9,615 nt of DNA from an uncultured Faecalibacterium sp. (lineage in GTDB: Bacteria > Bacillota > Clostridia > Oscillospirales > Ruminococcaceae): NCBI GenBank assembly GCA_937915335.1, contig CALDLZ010000290.1, positions 1 through 9,615 on the forward strand, read 5' to 3'. Of this stretch, positions 1 to 5,783 are shown piece by piece. A program made the position numbers and the translations under genes. Numbering within the stretch: the stretch's first letter is position 1; each line of letters starts with the position of its first letter. The notes under the pieces were generated by a model. It saw only the letters and a program-made list of their open reading frames with translations. It was not told the origin of the DNA and did not search any database.

Positions 1-19
1 ATGCAATGCACACCGGAAT

Positions 20-40
20 GTGCCTTATTTGTGCCTTATT
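20..40 (+). repeat. Two direct GTGCCTTATT repeats, possible integrase arm sites
   Basis: The 10-bp sequence GTGCCTTATT occurs at 20-29 and again at 31-40, giving an 11-bp period close to one helical turn. Direct repeats at such spacing about 100 bp from a recombination core are typical of arm-type sites bound by the N-terminal domain of tyrosine integrases. The repeat is seen directly. The role is inferred from its position relative to the tRNA core at 146-190 and the integrase gene at 343-1728. Confidence 0.45.
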
Positions 41-118
41 GACCGAAAATAAATGGAAACGAATACACACGGCCGCAAATAAAAGCAACGATGAATCTAT
101 ACAAAATTAAACGACCAC

Positions 119-130
119 AAACGGCCGTTT
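119..130. repeat. Perfect 12-bp palindrome AAACGGCCGTTT
   Basis: AAACGGCCGTTT is a perfect palindrome ending 16 bp before the tRNA-derived core. Its centre, ACGGCCG, also occurs at 69-75. It could be a protein-binding site for an integrase, excisionase or repressor, but nothing in the sequence decides this. Confidence 0.35.
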
Positions 131-145
131 ACCAGATGACTCATT

Positions 146-190
146 CTTTTAATCAGAGGGCCAGGGATTCGAGTTCCCTCGAGCGCACCA
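146..190 (+). tRNA. 3' half of tRNA-Lys(TTT), attachment (att) core
   Basis: Reading rightwards, this is the 3' part of a tRNA. It has an anticodon loop CTTTTAA with anticodon TTT (148-150), the 3' anticodon strand TCAGA (153-157), a five-base variable region (158-162), and a perfect T-arm (AGGGA/TCCCT around TTCGAGT, 163-179). The 3' acceptor strand CGAGCGC (180-186), discriminator A and encoded CCA (188-190) follow. Upstream bases 141-145 (TCATT) do not pair with TCAGA. No D-arm or matching 5' acceptor strand (GCGCTCG) is present, so the gene is incomplete. Tyrosine integrases commonly recombine in tRNA anticodon loops and carry a copy of the tRNA 3' end. This fragment, next to an integrase gene, is best read as the att core. 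Confidence 0.85.
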
Positions 191-235
191 AAATCTCACG
201 AGAAACCGAAAGATTTCTCGTGAGATTTTCTTTTT
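191..235 (+). terminator. Rho-independent terminator after the tRNA 3' end
   Basis: A perfect 15-bp stem (AAATCTCACGAGAAA at 191-205 with its complement at 214-228) closes an 8-base loop. It is followed by a T-rich tract ending in five T at 231-235. It begins directly after the encoded CCA of the tRNA fragment and would end tRNA transcription before it ran into the convergent integrase gene. It is also a plausible boundary insulator of the element. Confidence 0.85.
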
Positions 236-243
236 ATACGCCA

Positions 244-344
244 TTTGCACGGTCTCTGCACGTTTTTTGCACGGTCTGCATTTTTCGTGTCAGATAGAGT
301 AAGTCTTTGAATTACTCTGCAATTCGTGCTATTTTTTGCAATTC
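244..344. repeat. Cluster of phased TGCAC and TGCAATTC repeats, possible integrase arm sites
   Basis: TTTGCACGGTCT occurs at 244-255 and 266-277. With the intervening CTGCACG, the motif TGCAC recurs at 246, 257 and 268, exactly 11 bp apart. TGCAATTC then occurs at 318-325 and 337-344, the last copy touching the integrase stop codon. These lie between the att core and the integrase gene, where arm-type integrase sites and excisionase sites are usually found. The repeats are directly visible. Binding by the integrase is inference. Confidence 0.45.
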
Positions 345-1728
345 AGGTAAGCAGAGCCAAGCGAAGCTGCGCTTTTACGGCGGGGTCTGCGTCTTTCAGG
401 AGTTCCAGCAGAGCTGACATGGAGATGGTCGGTTCTGCTTCAACTGGGGCGGTCTGCACAGGTGTTGCTCCCGGTTTGTAGAAGCCTTCCTCGAACTTTT
501 TACCCAGTTTCTTGCGAGAATCCTGCTGGATGTGTGCATAGGTGTTGACCAGCAGATTGGCACTGGCGTGGCCCGTTGTGCCCTGTACCGCTTTCACATC
601 GCCGCCGGAGATCATCAGCTGATAGGTGGCACTGGAATGCCGCAGGCCGTGGAACACGATGCGAGTGAACTCCGGGTGCTCGTCCTGCCACTTGATAAAT
701 TTCTTGCGGATAAGGATAGGCTCTACCGCCAGTCCGTTGGGCAGACGCAGGAGCATCCCGCTGTTGCGGTAGCGTTCCGGGTCAACGGCTTCGTCCATTT
801 CCAGACGCTTCAACCAGTGTTTTAACTCATCTTTCAACACAGCTGTCATGAAGATGGTTCGGTTGGAAGATGCCGTTTTAGTCTTTTTGAGCACCAGCGT
901 TGTGGTGCTGCCCTCGCGCTTATCCTCAAATTCCTGCAAGATGCAGTCCTTACCCGTTTTTGCCAGCGATGCCTTTTGGACACGCTGCATACACTTGTTG
1001 ATGCGGAAAGTACCTGTGCCATCTGCTCCATCAAAATCAAGGTCTTCCGGGGTCAGGCCAGCAACTTCGCCTTCACGCAGTGCGCCCACCAGCGTAAGAT
1101 GGACTGCCAGATGCAGAATCGGGTCCTCCATGCTGGCAAGCGCGGCCCACATCTCGTCCGCATCCCAGATGGCGCGCTCCTGAATCGACTTTTTGGGGCT
1201 GTCCACCGGAACAGGGCTTTTGATAAGGATGCCCCACTCCACCGCATACTGGAACGCTGTCCGCAGCAGACGATGCACCTCGTGGATGGTTGTGCCAGAG
1301 AGAAGCCGCTGTTTCTGCTTTTCCGAAAGTACCTGCTTTTTACCCTCAAGATATTGGCCGCAGGGCGTTTTGCCAAGGGTTGCATACAGGTCTTCCAGAT
1401 GGTAGGGCTTGAGCTTTTGCATCTGCATATCGCCGATGTACGGGATGATAAGATTCTGGACGGTTCCCAGATTGGATTGGTAAGTACAGGGTGCCCACTT
1501 GTGTTTGTTGCACTGCTTGGGAAGCCACTCCATCAAAAACTCTTTGACGGTGATGGTGGACGGAATCAGAAAAGTTCCGTTTGCAAGTTCGTGTTCGATT
1601 TGTTTTTTGCGATTTGTTGCCTCCTCTTTCGTGGAAAAACTTTCCCATTTGTTGCAGTTTTTACCCTGCTCGTCTTGGTAAGTATAGCGGACGCCATAGG
1701 AGCTGCCGCGTTTTGTAATATATGCCAT
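343..1728 (-). CDS. int: Tyrosine recombinase / integrase
   Basis: A 461-residue site-specific recombinase that would insert the element into, and excise it from, the tRNA-Lys site 150 bp beyond its stop codon. Residues 1-50 (RGSSYGVRY...FSTKEEA) look like the AP2-type arm-binding domain. Residues 57-170 are the helical core-binding domain. The catalytic domain carries the full set of residues: R218 (ALREGE), K284 (KKTKTASSNR), H360 and R363 (HGLRHSSAT), H387 (TTGHAS) and the nucleophile Y397 (NTYAH). A tail of roughly 40 residues follows, slightly longer than in minimal family members. The ATG start is supported by AGGAG (1736-1740) seven bases upstream. The gene follows the excisionase-like gene after a 15-base gap, so the two are probably co-transcribed. 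Its 3' end faces the att core, a common arrangement in Gram-positive phages and integrative elements. Length and motifs indicate an intact enzyme. Confidence 0.95.
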   Translation of the reverse strand: MAYITKRGSSYGVRYTYQDEQGKNCNKWESFSTKEEATNRKKQIEHELANGTFLIPSTITVKEFLMEWLPKQCNKHKWAPCTYQSNLGTVQNLIIPYIGDMQMQKLKPYHLEDLYATLGKTPCGQYLEGKKQVLSEKQKQRLLSGTTIHEVHRLLRTAFQYAVEWGILIKSPVPVDSPKKSIQERAIWDADEMWAALASMEDPILHLAVHLTLVGALREGEVAGLTPEDLDFDGADGTGTFRINKCMQRVQKASLAKTGKDCILQEFEDKREGSTTTLVLKKTKTASSNRTIFMTAVLKDELKHWLKRLEMDEAVDPERYRNSGMLLRLPNGLAVEPILIRKKFIKWQDEHPEFTRIVFHGLRHSSATYQLMISGGDVKAVQGTTGHASANLLVNTYAHIQQDSRKKLGKKFEEGFYKPGATPVQTAPVEAEPTISMSALLELLKDADPAVKAQLRLALLT

Positions 1729-1743
1729 ACGTTATCTCCTTTT

Positions 1744-2055
1744 TCAAGCTGCTCGGAGCCACGCATCGAAACTGTCTTTCGGGACGCGGATGCTTCCGCC
1801 CACACGAAGAACACGAAATTCGGTAGTGCTGTTACACAGGTTGTAGGCAGAACGTAGGCTGATGGCCAGCATCTGCGCGATCTCCTCCACTGTGTACACC
1901 AGCGTCGTGGCTTTCAGGCTGTCAGTCGGAGACTTGACGGCATTGGTTTGAGTGACCATTTCCATTGTATCGTTATTTGGAATGGTCTGCAAGATGCTTT
2001 TCGTATAATCTAAAGATTTCACAGTTTCGGTCATCGTAGGCCGAGATTTGTTCAT
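1744..2055 (-). CDS. xis: Excisionase-like helix-turn-helix DNA-binding protein
   Basis: A small protein of 103 residues whose C-terminal half (about residues 53-103) reads as the winged helix-turn-helix of the excisionase/MerR-like (HTH_17) family: YTVEEIAQMLAISLRSAYNL, then FRVLRVGGSIRVPKDSFDAWL. Such proteins bind element arms and bias the integrase towards excision. The first 50 residues are polar and match nothing I recognise. An in-frame ATG exists at 2068-2070, but it overlaps the Shine-Dalgarno sequence GGAGG (2064-2068). The ATG at 2053-2055, eight bases after that GGAGG, is the better start. It is 15 bases upstream of the integrase gene, which supports a recombination-directionality role. 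A plain transcriptional regulator of int is an alternative. Confidence 0.82.
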   Translation of the reverse strand: MNKSRPTMTETVKSLDYTKSILQTIPNNDTMEMVTQTNAVKSPTDSLKATTLVYTVEEIAQMLAISLRSAYNLCNSTTEFRVLRVGGSIRVPKDSFDAWLRAA

Positions 2056-2063
2056 AGGCAAAA

Positions 2064-2068
2064 CCTCC
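2064..2068 (-). promoter_or_regulatory. Shine-Dalgarno site that fixes the excisionase start
   Basis: GGAGG on the minus strand lies eight bases before the ATG at 2053-2055. It overlaps the upstream in-frame ATG at 2068-2070, making that earlier codon an unlikely start. Confidence 0.75.
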
Positions 2069-2098
2069 ATGTTTTATTTTTGATGTAAATTCAAAATT

Positions 2099-2161
2099 GC
2101 CTGCTCACTCTGCTCATCCTGCACGTTTTGAGTACCGTGAGCAGGCTGAGCAGGGCTTTTT
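2099..2161. terminator. Repeat-built hairpin between helicase and excisionase genes
   Basis: GCCTGCTCAC (2099-2108) is perfectly complementary to 2137-2146. Each arm also contains a second unit nine bases away (TGCTCA at 2102 and 2111; TGAGCAGG at 2138 and 2147), so a longer imperfect stem of about 18 bp can form instead. On the plus strand a run of five T (2157-2161) follows, as in a rho-independent terminator. On the minus strand the stem is followed by AATTTTGAATTT, a weaker tract. It sits just after the helicase stop codon and before the xis-int pair. It probably separates the two operons, although the repeated half-sites also fit an operator or replication-protein site. Confidence 0.55.
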
Positions 2162-2178
2162 CAAGTTGATTCTATTTT

Positions 2179-3528
2179 TTAGTCCCACGGGCTTGGCACA
2201 TCGACAGGCAAAAACAGGTCAATGTCTACGTTGTGGAAGCCACGGTTCGTGCCGATGCACTTGTCATCATAGACGATGCCAAGGCTTTTCTGGTTGTCTT
2301 TCAGATGGTGGATAAAGGTCGATGCCGCCAGCGGTTTTTCCAGATTGTCCAAACACCAGCGTTCGTAGACCTTATAGAAATCTGTGGACTTGCACTTTGC
2401 ACCCTGCCGAATCTCAAAGTAGCCCTCGGATTTGAGGAAGCCCAGAATGTTGTTGCCCTGTTCCATCGCTTCTTTCAGGTTTGCGGCAGTGCGTTCGCTG
2501 ATGGTGAACTGATAGTTATTCCGAATTAGACGATGCAGTCCCTCCAACGCCCAAAGCAGAATGCCCTCTTTTTCGTTCCGCATCTTATCGATGAGGAAAG
2601 GATCATCTACCCGGCCAACAGGCTTTTCCTTGGTAGTGAGCAGCAATTGGCGTCGATAAAAGCCGTTGGACTTATCGTACAGAGCGTGTAAGCTGCCGTT
2701 TCCGAAGCAGGCAAATCGTACATACAACGTACCCTGCACACTCTGCTGGCCTTTGCGTTCAATGTCGATTTTATCTTCCAGCGTGACAAGAGTTTTGATG
2801 TTGTTGGTCTGTGGCAGGGCCTCTGTTTTCATATCGTCGTCTACCAGAAGCAGCTTGTACTCCAAATCTGCACGGGCAAAGCGGTTGGTTTCTACCTTTT
2901 GCAGACTGCCCGTGTACATACTGCTTCCGAACAATTCTCGTAAAATCAGCCCGATTCTGGATTTGCCCTCGCCACCCTTTCCGACCATCAGCAGCATTTT
3001 CTGTGCTTTGGTGACAGGCAGCAGGCAGTAGCCGATGTACTCCTGTAAGGCCGGAATATCTTCTTCGTACAGCAGTTCGTTTAGAAATTGCAGCCAGCGT
3101 GTCGGTGCTGGTGCATCCGGCACATAGGAAATGGGCAGACGGTTCATGCAGTATTCTTTTTCAGGGGTAAAGTGACCGTCTGCAAAATATGTACCGTTTC
3201 GGACATGGATGCGGTCTGTCTGAATCTTCGGTGGCTCGGATGCGCAGGCCAACTTAATGGCCTGCATGATATGTTCAATGCGCCGTGCTACGCTGGTGGT
3301 TGCATAATAGCGAATCTGCTCATAGATTTCCTTTTTCAATGGGGCTTCATCCTCGATCATTCCATCTACCGTGAACAGCCTGCCTTGAAAGCAGCGCATG
3401 GAATGCAGGCTCAAAAAGTAATCTGCGAACAATGGTTCAATGATTTTTCCGTTGTCACCCACCCAGTTCCGAGCAGGTGTGTTATGCTGCTTCTTCGGTT
3501 TCTTTGCATCGCTCGATTGCTTCTCCAA
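2179..3528 (-). CDS. SF3-type replicative helicase (phage/plasmid primase P4-family C-terminal type)
   Basis: A 449-residue ATPase of the D5/P4 (superfamily 3) helicase group, which unwinds element DNA during replication. The core shows a Walker A P-loop GKGGEGKS (183-190), an acidic Walker B LLLVDDD (226-232), a sensor-like ACFGNGS with N277, and a candidate arginine finger in FYRRQLL (R292/R293). Residues 20-140 resemble the N-terminal domain seen in such proteins. The C-terminal 100 residues look like a winged-helix region. There is no primase domain in the chain. The zinc-finger primase is encoded separately just upstream, and the two genes overlap by 47 bases, suggesting translational coupling. 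The start is TTG, preceded by AAGGAAG with a rather long spacer. I see no better in-frame ATG before residue 44. The gene closes the relaxase-primase-helicase operon and ends in front of the hairpin at 2099-2161. Confidence 0.85.
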   Translation of the reverse strand: MEKQSSDAKKPKKQHNTPARNWVGDNGKIIEPLFADYFLSLHSMRCFQGRLFTVDGMIEDEAPLKKEIYEQIRYYATTSVARRIEHIMQAIKLACASEPPKIQTDRIHVRNGTYFADGHFTPEKEYCMNRLPISYVPDAPAPTRWLQFLNELLYEEDIPALQEYIGYCLLPVTKAQKMLLMVGKGGEGKSRIGLILRELFGSSMYTGSLQKVETNRFARADLEYKLLLVDDDMKTEALPQTNNIKTLVTLEDKIDIERKGQQSVQGTLYVRFACFGNGSLHALYDKSNGFYRRQLLLTTKEKPVGRVDDPFLIDKMRNEKEGILLWALEGLHRLIRNNYQFTISERTAANLKEAMEQGNNILGFLKSEGYFEIRQGAKCKSTDFYKVYERWCLDNLEKPLAASTFIHHLKDNQKSLGIVYDDKCIGTNRGFHNVDIDLFLPVDVPSPWD

Positions 3529-4033
3529 GGGCGGTCACTTCCTTTCCGTTCAATAGTTGTTGCTTTTCATGTGGACTTCCCTGCAAAAGAATATCCACCA
3601 GCAGATATTGCACACGGTCTGCATAGTGCAGGCCTGCTGCAAAACAGGGATGCAGGGCATCTTTTGGATTCCGGGGAGCATAAGCTGTGCGCCAATTTGC
3701 CAACAGGGAGCGATAACTGCACAAAATTTTATAAAACTGTTCTTTCTGGCTCAATGGCTTTTCCACAAGTTTATAGCGTATCCGTGGAAAGTCATCTGTT
3801 CCAGAAAGGCCAAAATCTACGGCCAATTTTTTAGCCGCCTGCCGCAAGGACAGCTGAAACAATTTTGAGGTAAAGTCGATTACATCACCATCCGCACCAC
3901 AGCCAAAACAATGAAACCGGGAATCCACTTTCATGCTGGGGTTGCGGTCTGCGTGGAATGGACAGCAAACCATGCTGCGGCGGTTGGGCTGAAAGCCGTA
4001 GGCTTTTGCGGCCTGTCGGGTGGTGAGATTCAA
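3482..4033 (-). CDS. CHC2 zinc-finger mini-primase (DnaG zinc domain only)
   Basis: A protein of about 183 residues with the DNA primase zinc-binding domain: ligands C24 and H27 (CCPFH) and C42 and C45 (CFGCG), followed by GDVIDF as in DnaG. No TOPRIM catalytic domain follows. The C-terminal half is a short helical region of unknown role. Proteins of this kind are common in Clostridia mobile elements, next to an SF3 helicase. They presumably help to prime or recognise single-stranded template. The start is uncertain. The TTG at 4031-4033 has no good Shine-Dalgarno, whereas a strong AAAGGAGG (4073-4080) points to codon 4061-4063, which is AAG. The intervening in-frame residues NNNLFEIVK look like the usual start of this family, so the real protein probably begins about ten residues earlier. 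The downstream end overlaps the helicase gene. Confidence 0.8.
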   Translation of the reverse strand: MNLTTRQAAKAYGFQPNRRSMVCCPFHADRNPSMKVDSRFHCFGCGADGDVIDFTSKLFQLSLRQAAKKLAVDFGLSGTDDFPRIRYKLVEKPLSQKEQFYKILCSYRSLLANWRTAYAPRNPKDALHPCFAAGLHYADRVQYLLVDILLQGSPHEKQQLLNGKEVTALGEAIERCKETEEAA

Positions 4034-4072
4034 CTTTACGATTTCAAATAAATTGTTGTTCTTGAAAATTTT

Positions 4073-4080
4073 CCTCCTTT
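4073..4080 (-). promoter_or_regulatory. Strong Shine-Dalgarno of the primase gene, facing a non-start codon
   Basis: AAAGGAGG on the minus strand overlaps the relaxase stop codon (4079-4081) and is the best ribosome binding site near the primase. Nine bases after it, in the primase frame, the codon is AAG (4061-4063) instead of ATG. The spacing matches the 7-9 bases seen for the other genes in this window. Confidence 0.65.
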
Positions 4081-5446
4081 ACAGTTCCATACCATGACTG
4101 CGCTTCTTTGGTTTGGTGTGCGTCTGCTCACGCTGTGCGATTTCTCCCTGCCGCTGCTTCAGCTTTTGCAGAACAGACGGACGGGAATCTTCTTTGATTT
4201 GCTCGATGGCAGGCTTTTTGATTTCTGGCTTTGTAAGCGATGCGGTAAAGCCAGATGCAAGCTGATTTACCGCATTGACAACACGTTTTCGCAGGGTGGT
4301 AAACTGATCGAGCGTGTATTCCAAGGTGCTCTTGGATGCTTTTCGTTCTGGCTTCCGCAGCCAGTCCAAATACAAATCAATCTGCGCTGTACTTTCTTTC
4401 AGTGCATCTTTTGCGGCTTTTTCAGAAACAACAGCAACGGCTTTGTCGTAGGCAATAGCAGAAATTTCTTCCAGCAACGTTTCAGCATCATCAATCTGAT
4501 TTGAAAGTTCATCCAGTCGGTTCTCCTGCTTTTGAATCTTCTTGTCATTGCTCATAATTGTCAAAGACTGATATGTTGTGCGTCGAACTTGCAGAAGATT
4601 TTCATTCTCATGTTCCTGTTTCAAATTTTCAAGCTGGGCGGTTTGCTCTTGCACAGCTTTTTCCTGTTGGGCAAGTTGCTCTTTTTGCTTTGCCATGATA
4701 TAGTCCTGCTTCTCCAGATAAGTCCGTCCGCCGTACTCCGGCACTTCATCCAGTTCTAAACCATGGCGTTTGGCAATCTCGAACAGCATCGTGCGGCAGG
4801 CGGCATCAAAAGTGATCTTGCGGTTGTTGTAGCGGCCAAGTGGCTTGTCTAGCTTCGGCAGTTCAAAGCCAAGTGCTTCCAGTGCCTTTTCCTGCTGGGG
4901 TGCGATTTCACCATATTTGTTCTCACAATCAAATACATGGCGTTCGTGGATGTGTGGCGTTCCCTCGTCCAGATGCAACGCCCAATCCAGAATGTGAACG
5001 TGCTTGCCGAAACGCTCATGGAACTCGTCCATAAATTCCGTGGCGATTTGAAAAAGCTCTTTCGGGGAAGCGTGACTTTCCAGCGTTCCAAGCTGGTAGA
5101 TACTTTCTTCGGGGCAGGTTTTCTTGCTGGTAAGCAGATCTTCGGTGGAGCGGTTTCGTTCTGTGTGCCGGATTTTGGCGTTGCGCTCATTCTGTTTTTC
5201 GGTGAAGTTGGTGTAATGCAGTTTGTAGTAGAGCTTTTCGACTTCTTCAAAAGTGTCAGCCAGACTGTCCTCACTCTTGGGATGCAGGGCAGAACGGATG
5301 CCGTTATAGCAGTCCCAATAGATATTTTGCTGGACACGTTCCGGGTCGATATGCTCGCTGTTGGTGACTTCAAAACTGCGGTCATTGTGCTTTGGATTGT
5401 AAGTGCCGTGCTTTCCGGCTCGGCCATTGTGTCGGGTCAGTTTCAG
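4079..5446 (-). CDS. mob: MobV-family relaxase (Mob_Pre plasmid mobilization protein)
   Basis: A conjugative relaxase of about 455 residues that nicks and carries the transferred strand. The N-terminal domain begins KLTRHNGRAGKHGTYNPKHNDR. It contains HNDR (about residues 21-24) and the metal-binding signature HLDEGTPHIH, with histidines near residues 158, 165 and 167. These are hallmarks of Mob_Pre/MobV enzymes. About residues 245-350 are rich in E, K and Q and look like a coiled coil. The C-terminus is basic. The reading frame is open back to 5674, but those extra 76 residues look unlike any relaxase. Homology starts at KLTRH, where the codon before it is CTG (5444-5446), nine bases after GGAG. 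An ATG at 5451-5453 is out of frame. The gene is followed by primase and helicase with almost no gap, forming one operon. No transfer machinery is visible, so mobilization would rely on a helper element. Confidence 0.9.
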   Translation of the reverse strand: MKLTRHNGRAGKHGTYNPKHNDRSFEVTNSEHIDPERVQQNIYWDCYNGIRSALHPKSEDSLADTFEEVEKLYYKLHYTNFTEKQNERNAKIRHTERNRSTEDLLTSKKTCPEESIYQLGTLESHASPKELFQIATEFMDEFHERFGKHVHILDWALHLDEGTPHIHERHVFDCENKYGEIAPQQEKALEALGFELPKLDKPLGRYNNRKITFDAACRTMLFEIAKRHGLELDEVPEYGGRTYLEKQDYIMAKQKEQLAQQEKAVQEQTAQLENLKQEHENENLLQVRRTTYQSLTIMSNDKKIQKQENRLDELSNQIDDAETLLEEISAIAYDKAVAVVSEKAAKDALKESTAQIDLYLDWLRKPERKASKSTLEYTLDQFTTLRKRVVNAVNQLASGFTASLTKPEIKKPAIEQIKEDSRPSVLQKLKQRQGEIAQREQTHTKPKKRSHGMEL

Positions 5447-5783
5447 CGACCATCTCTCCTTTCTGGGAACACACGGAGAACGCCGTGCGCGGGGTAGGGG
5501 CAACGCGGTGCAGCGAAGCTGCAAATCTGCCGCCTGCTGTGCGCCAGATAATACCCAGTAGGATATGACGCAGAGCATCACATCCACTGGGCAAGGCTGC
5601 CGCCCTTGACCCGCGCAAAGAGCTGCGCTCTCTGCACTCTTGCGCCGAACAACCTGACAGACAAGACTTTGCAAAGCCCTCTCTGCCAGCTTGCCCGGTT
5701 CTTCTTCGGTATCGGTCTGCCTGCAAGCTGTTCCTGCCCGATCTCCTCCGGCGTATGGTTTCTTCTTGGTGCGCTCGTGTCAT
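5382..5783 (-). CDS. Doubtful small basic ORF overlapping the relaxase start
   Basis: From the ATG at 5783, with GGAGAAG seven bases upstream, a 133-codon frame runs into the relaxase gene, ending 65 bases inside it. The product is arginine- and cysteine-rich (ETIRRRRSGRN, SQKGEMVAETD), has no recognisable domain, and has the uneven composition of translated structured DNA. It could be a leader peptide, a small mobilization accessory, or simply an open frame over a conserved non-coding mobilization region. I consider the last most likely. It is listed only because it has a usable ribosome binding site and covers otherwise empty DNA. Confidence 0.2.
   Translation of the reverse strand: MTRAHQEETIRRRRSGRNSLQADRYRRRTGQAGREGFAKSCLSGCSAQECRERSSLRGSRAAALPSGCDALRHILLGIIWRTAGGRFAASLHRVAPTPRTAFSVCSQKGEMVAETDPTQWPSRKARHLQSKAQ
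5456..5462 (-). promoter_or_regulatory. Shine-Dalgarno of the relaxase gene
   Basis: AAAGGAG on the minus strand. The only ATG close by (5451-5453) is two bases after it, too near and out of the relaxase frame. The in-frame CTG at 5444-5446 is nine bases after it, a normal distance. This supports CTG, or an ancestral ATG at that place, as the relaxase start. Confidence 0.6.

Larger units (their letters stand above)
1..145. other. Non-coding left flank of the tRNA-type attachment core
   Basis: I see no credible gene here. The stretch holds two direct copies of GTGCCTTATT (20-29 and 31-40, 11 bp apart), two copies of ACGGCCG (69-75 and 121-127), and a perfect 12-bp palindrome AAACGGCCGTTT (119-130). 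It does not contain the 5' half of a tRNA, which should lie just left of position 146 if this were the ordinary tRNA side of an integrated element. The closely spaced direct repeats resemble arm-type binding sites of tyrosine integrases, so this is probably one terminal arm of an integrative element. It could be this element joined to itself as a circle, or a neighbouring one. That assignment is inference. Confidence 0.5.

Noticed and set aside
91..297. 68-residue plus-strand ORF across the tRNA fragment
   Set aside because: It runs through the tRNA 3' half and the terminator hairpin, has no ribosome binding site, and its translation reflects these RNA structures.
976..1857. 293-residue plus-strand ORF opposite int
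   Set aside because: It is antisense to an integrase with all catalytic residues intact, has no recognisable domain, and is explained by the codon pattern of the real gene.
3088..3834. 248-residue plus-strand ORF opposite the helicase/primase junction
   Set aside because: It is antisense to two recognised genes, its cysteine-rich composition resembles no protein family, and it has no ribosome binding site that I can see.
4849..5427. 192-residue minus-strand ORF in another frame of the relaxase
   Set aside because: It overlaps the conserved MobV motifs in the correct frame and its own translation is low-complexity and unrecognisable.
5447..5674. N-terminal 76-residue extension of the relaxase frame
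   Set aside because: The extension lies in the GC-rich leader, does not resemble relaxase sequence, and similarity to the family starts exactly at KLTRHNG after the ribosome binding site at 5456-5462.
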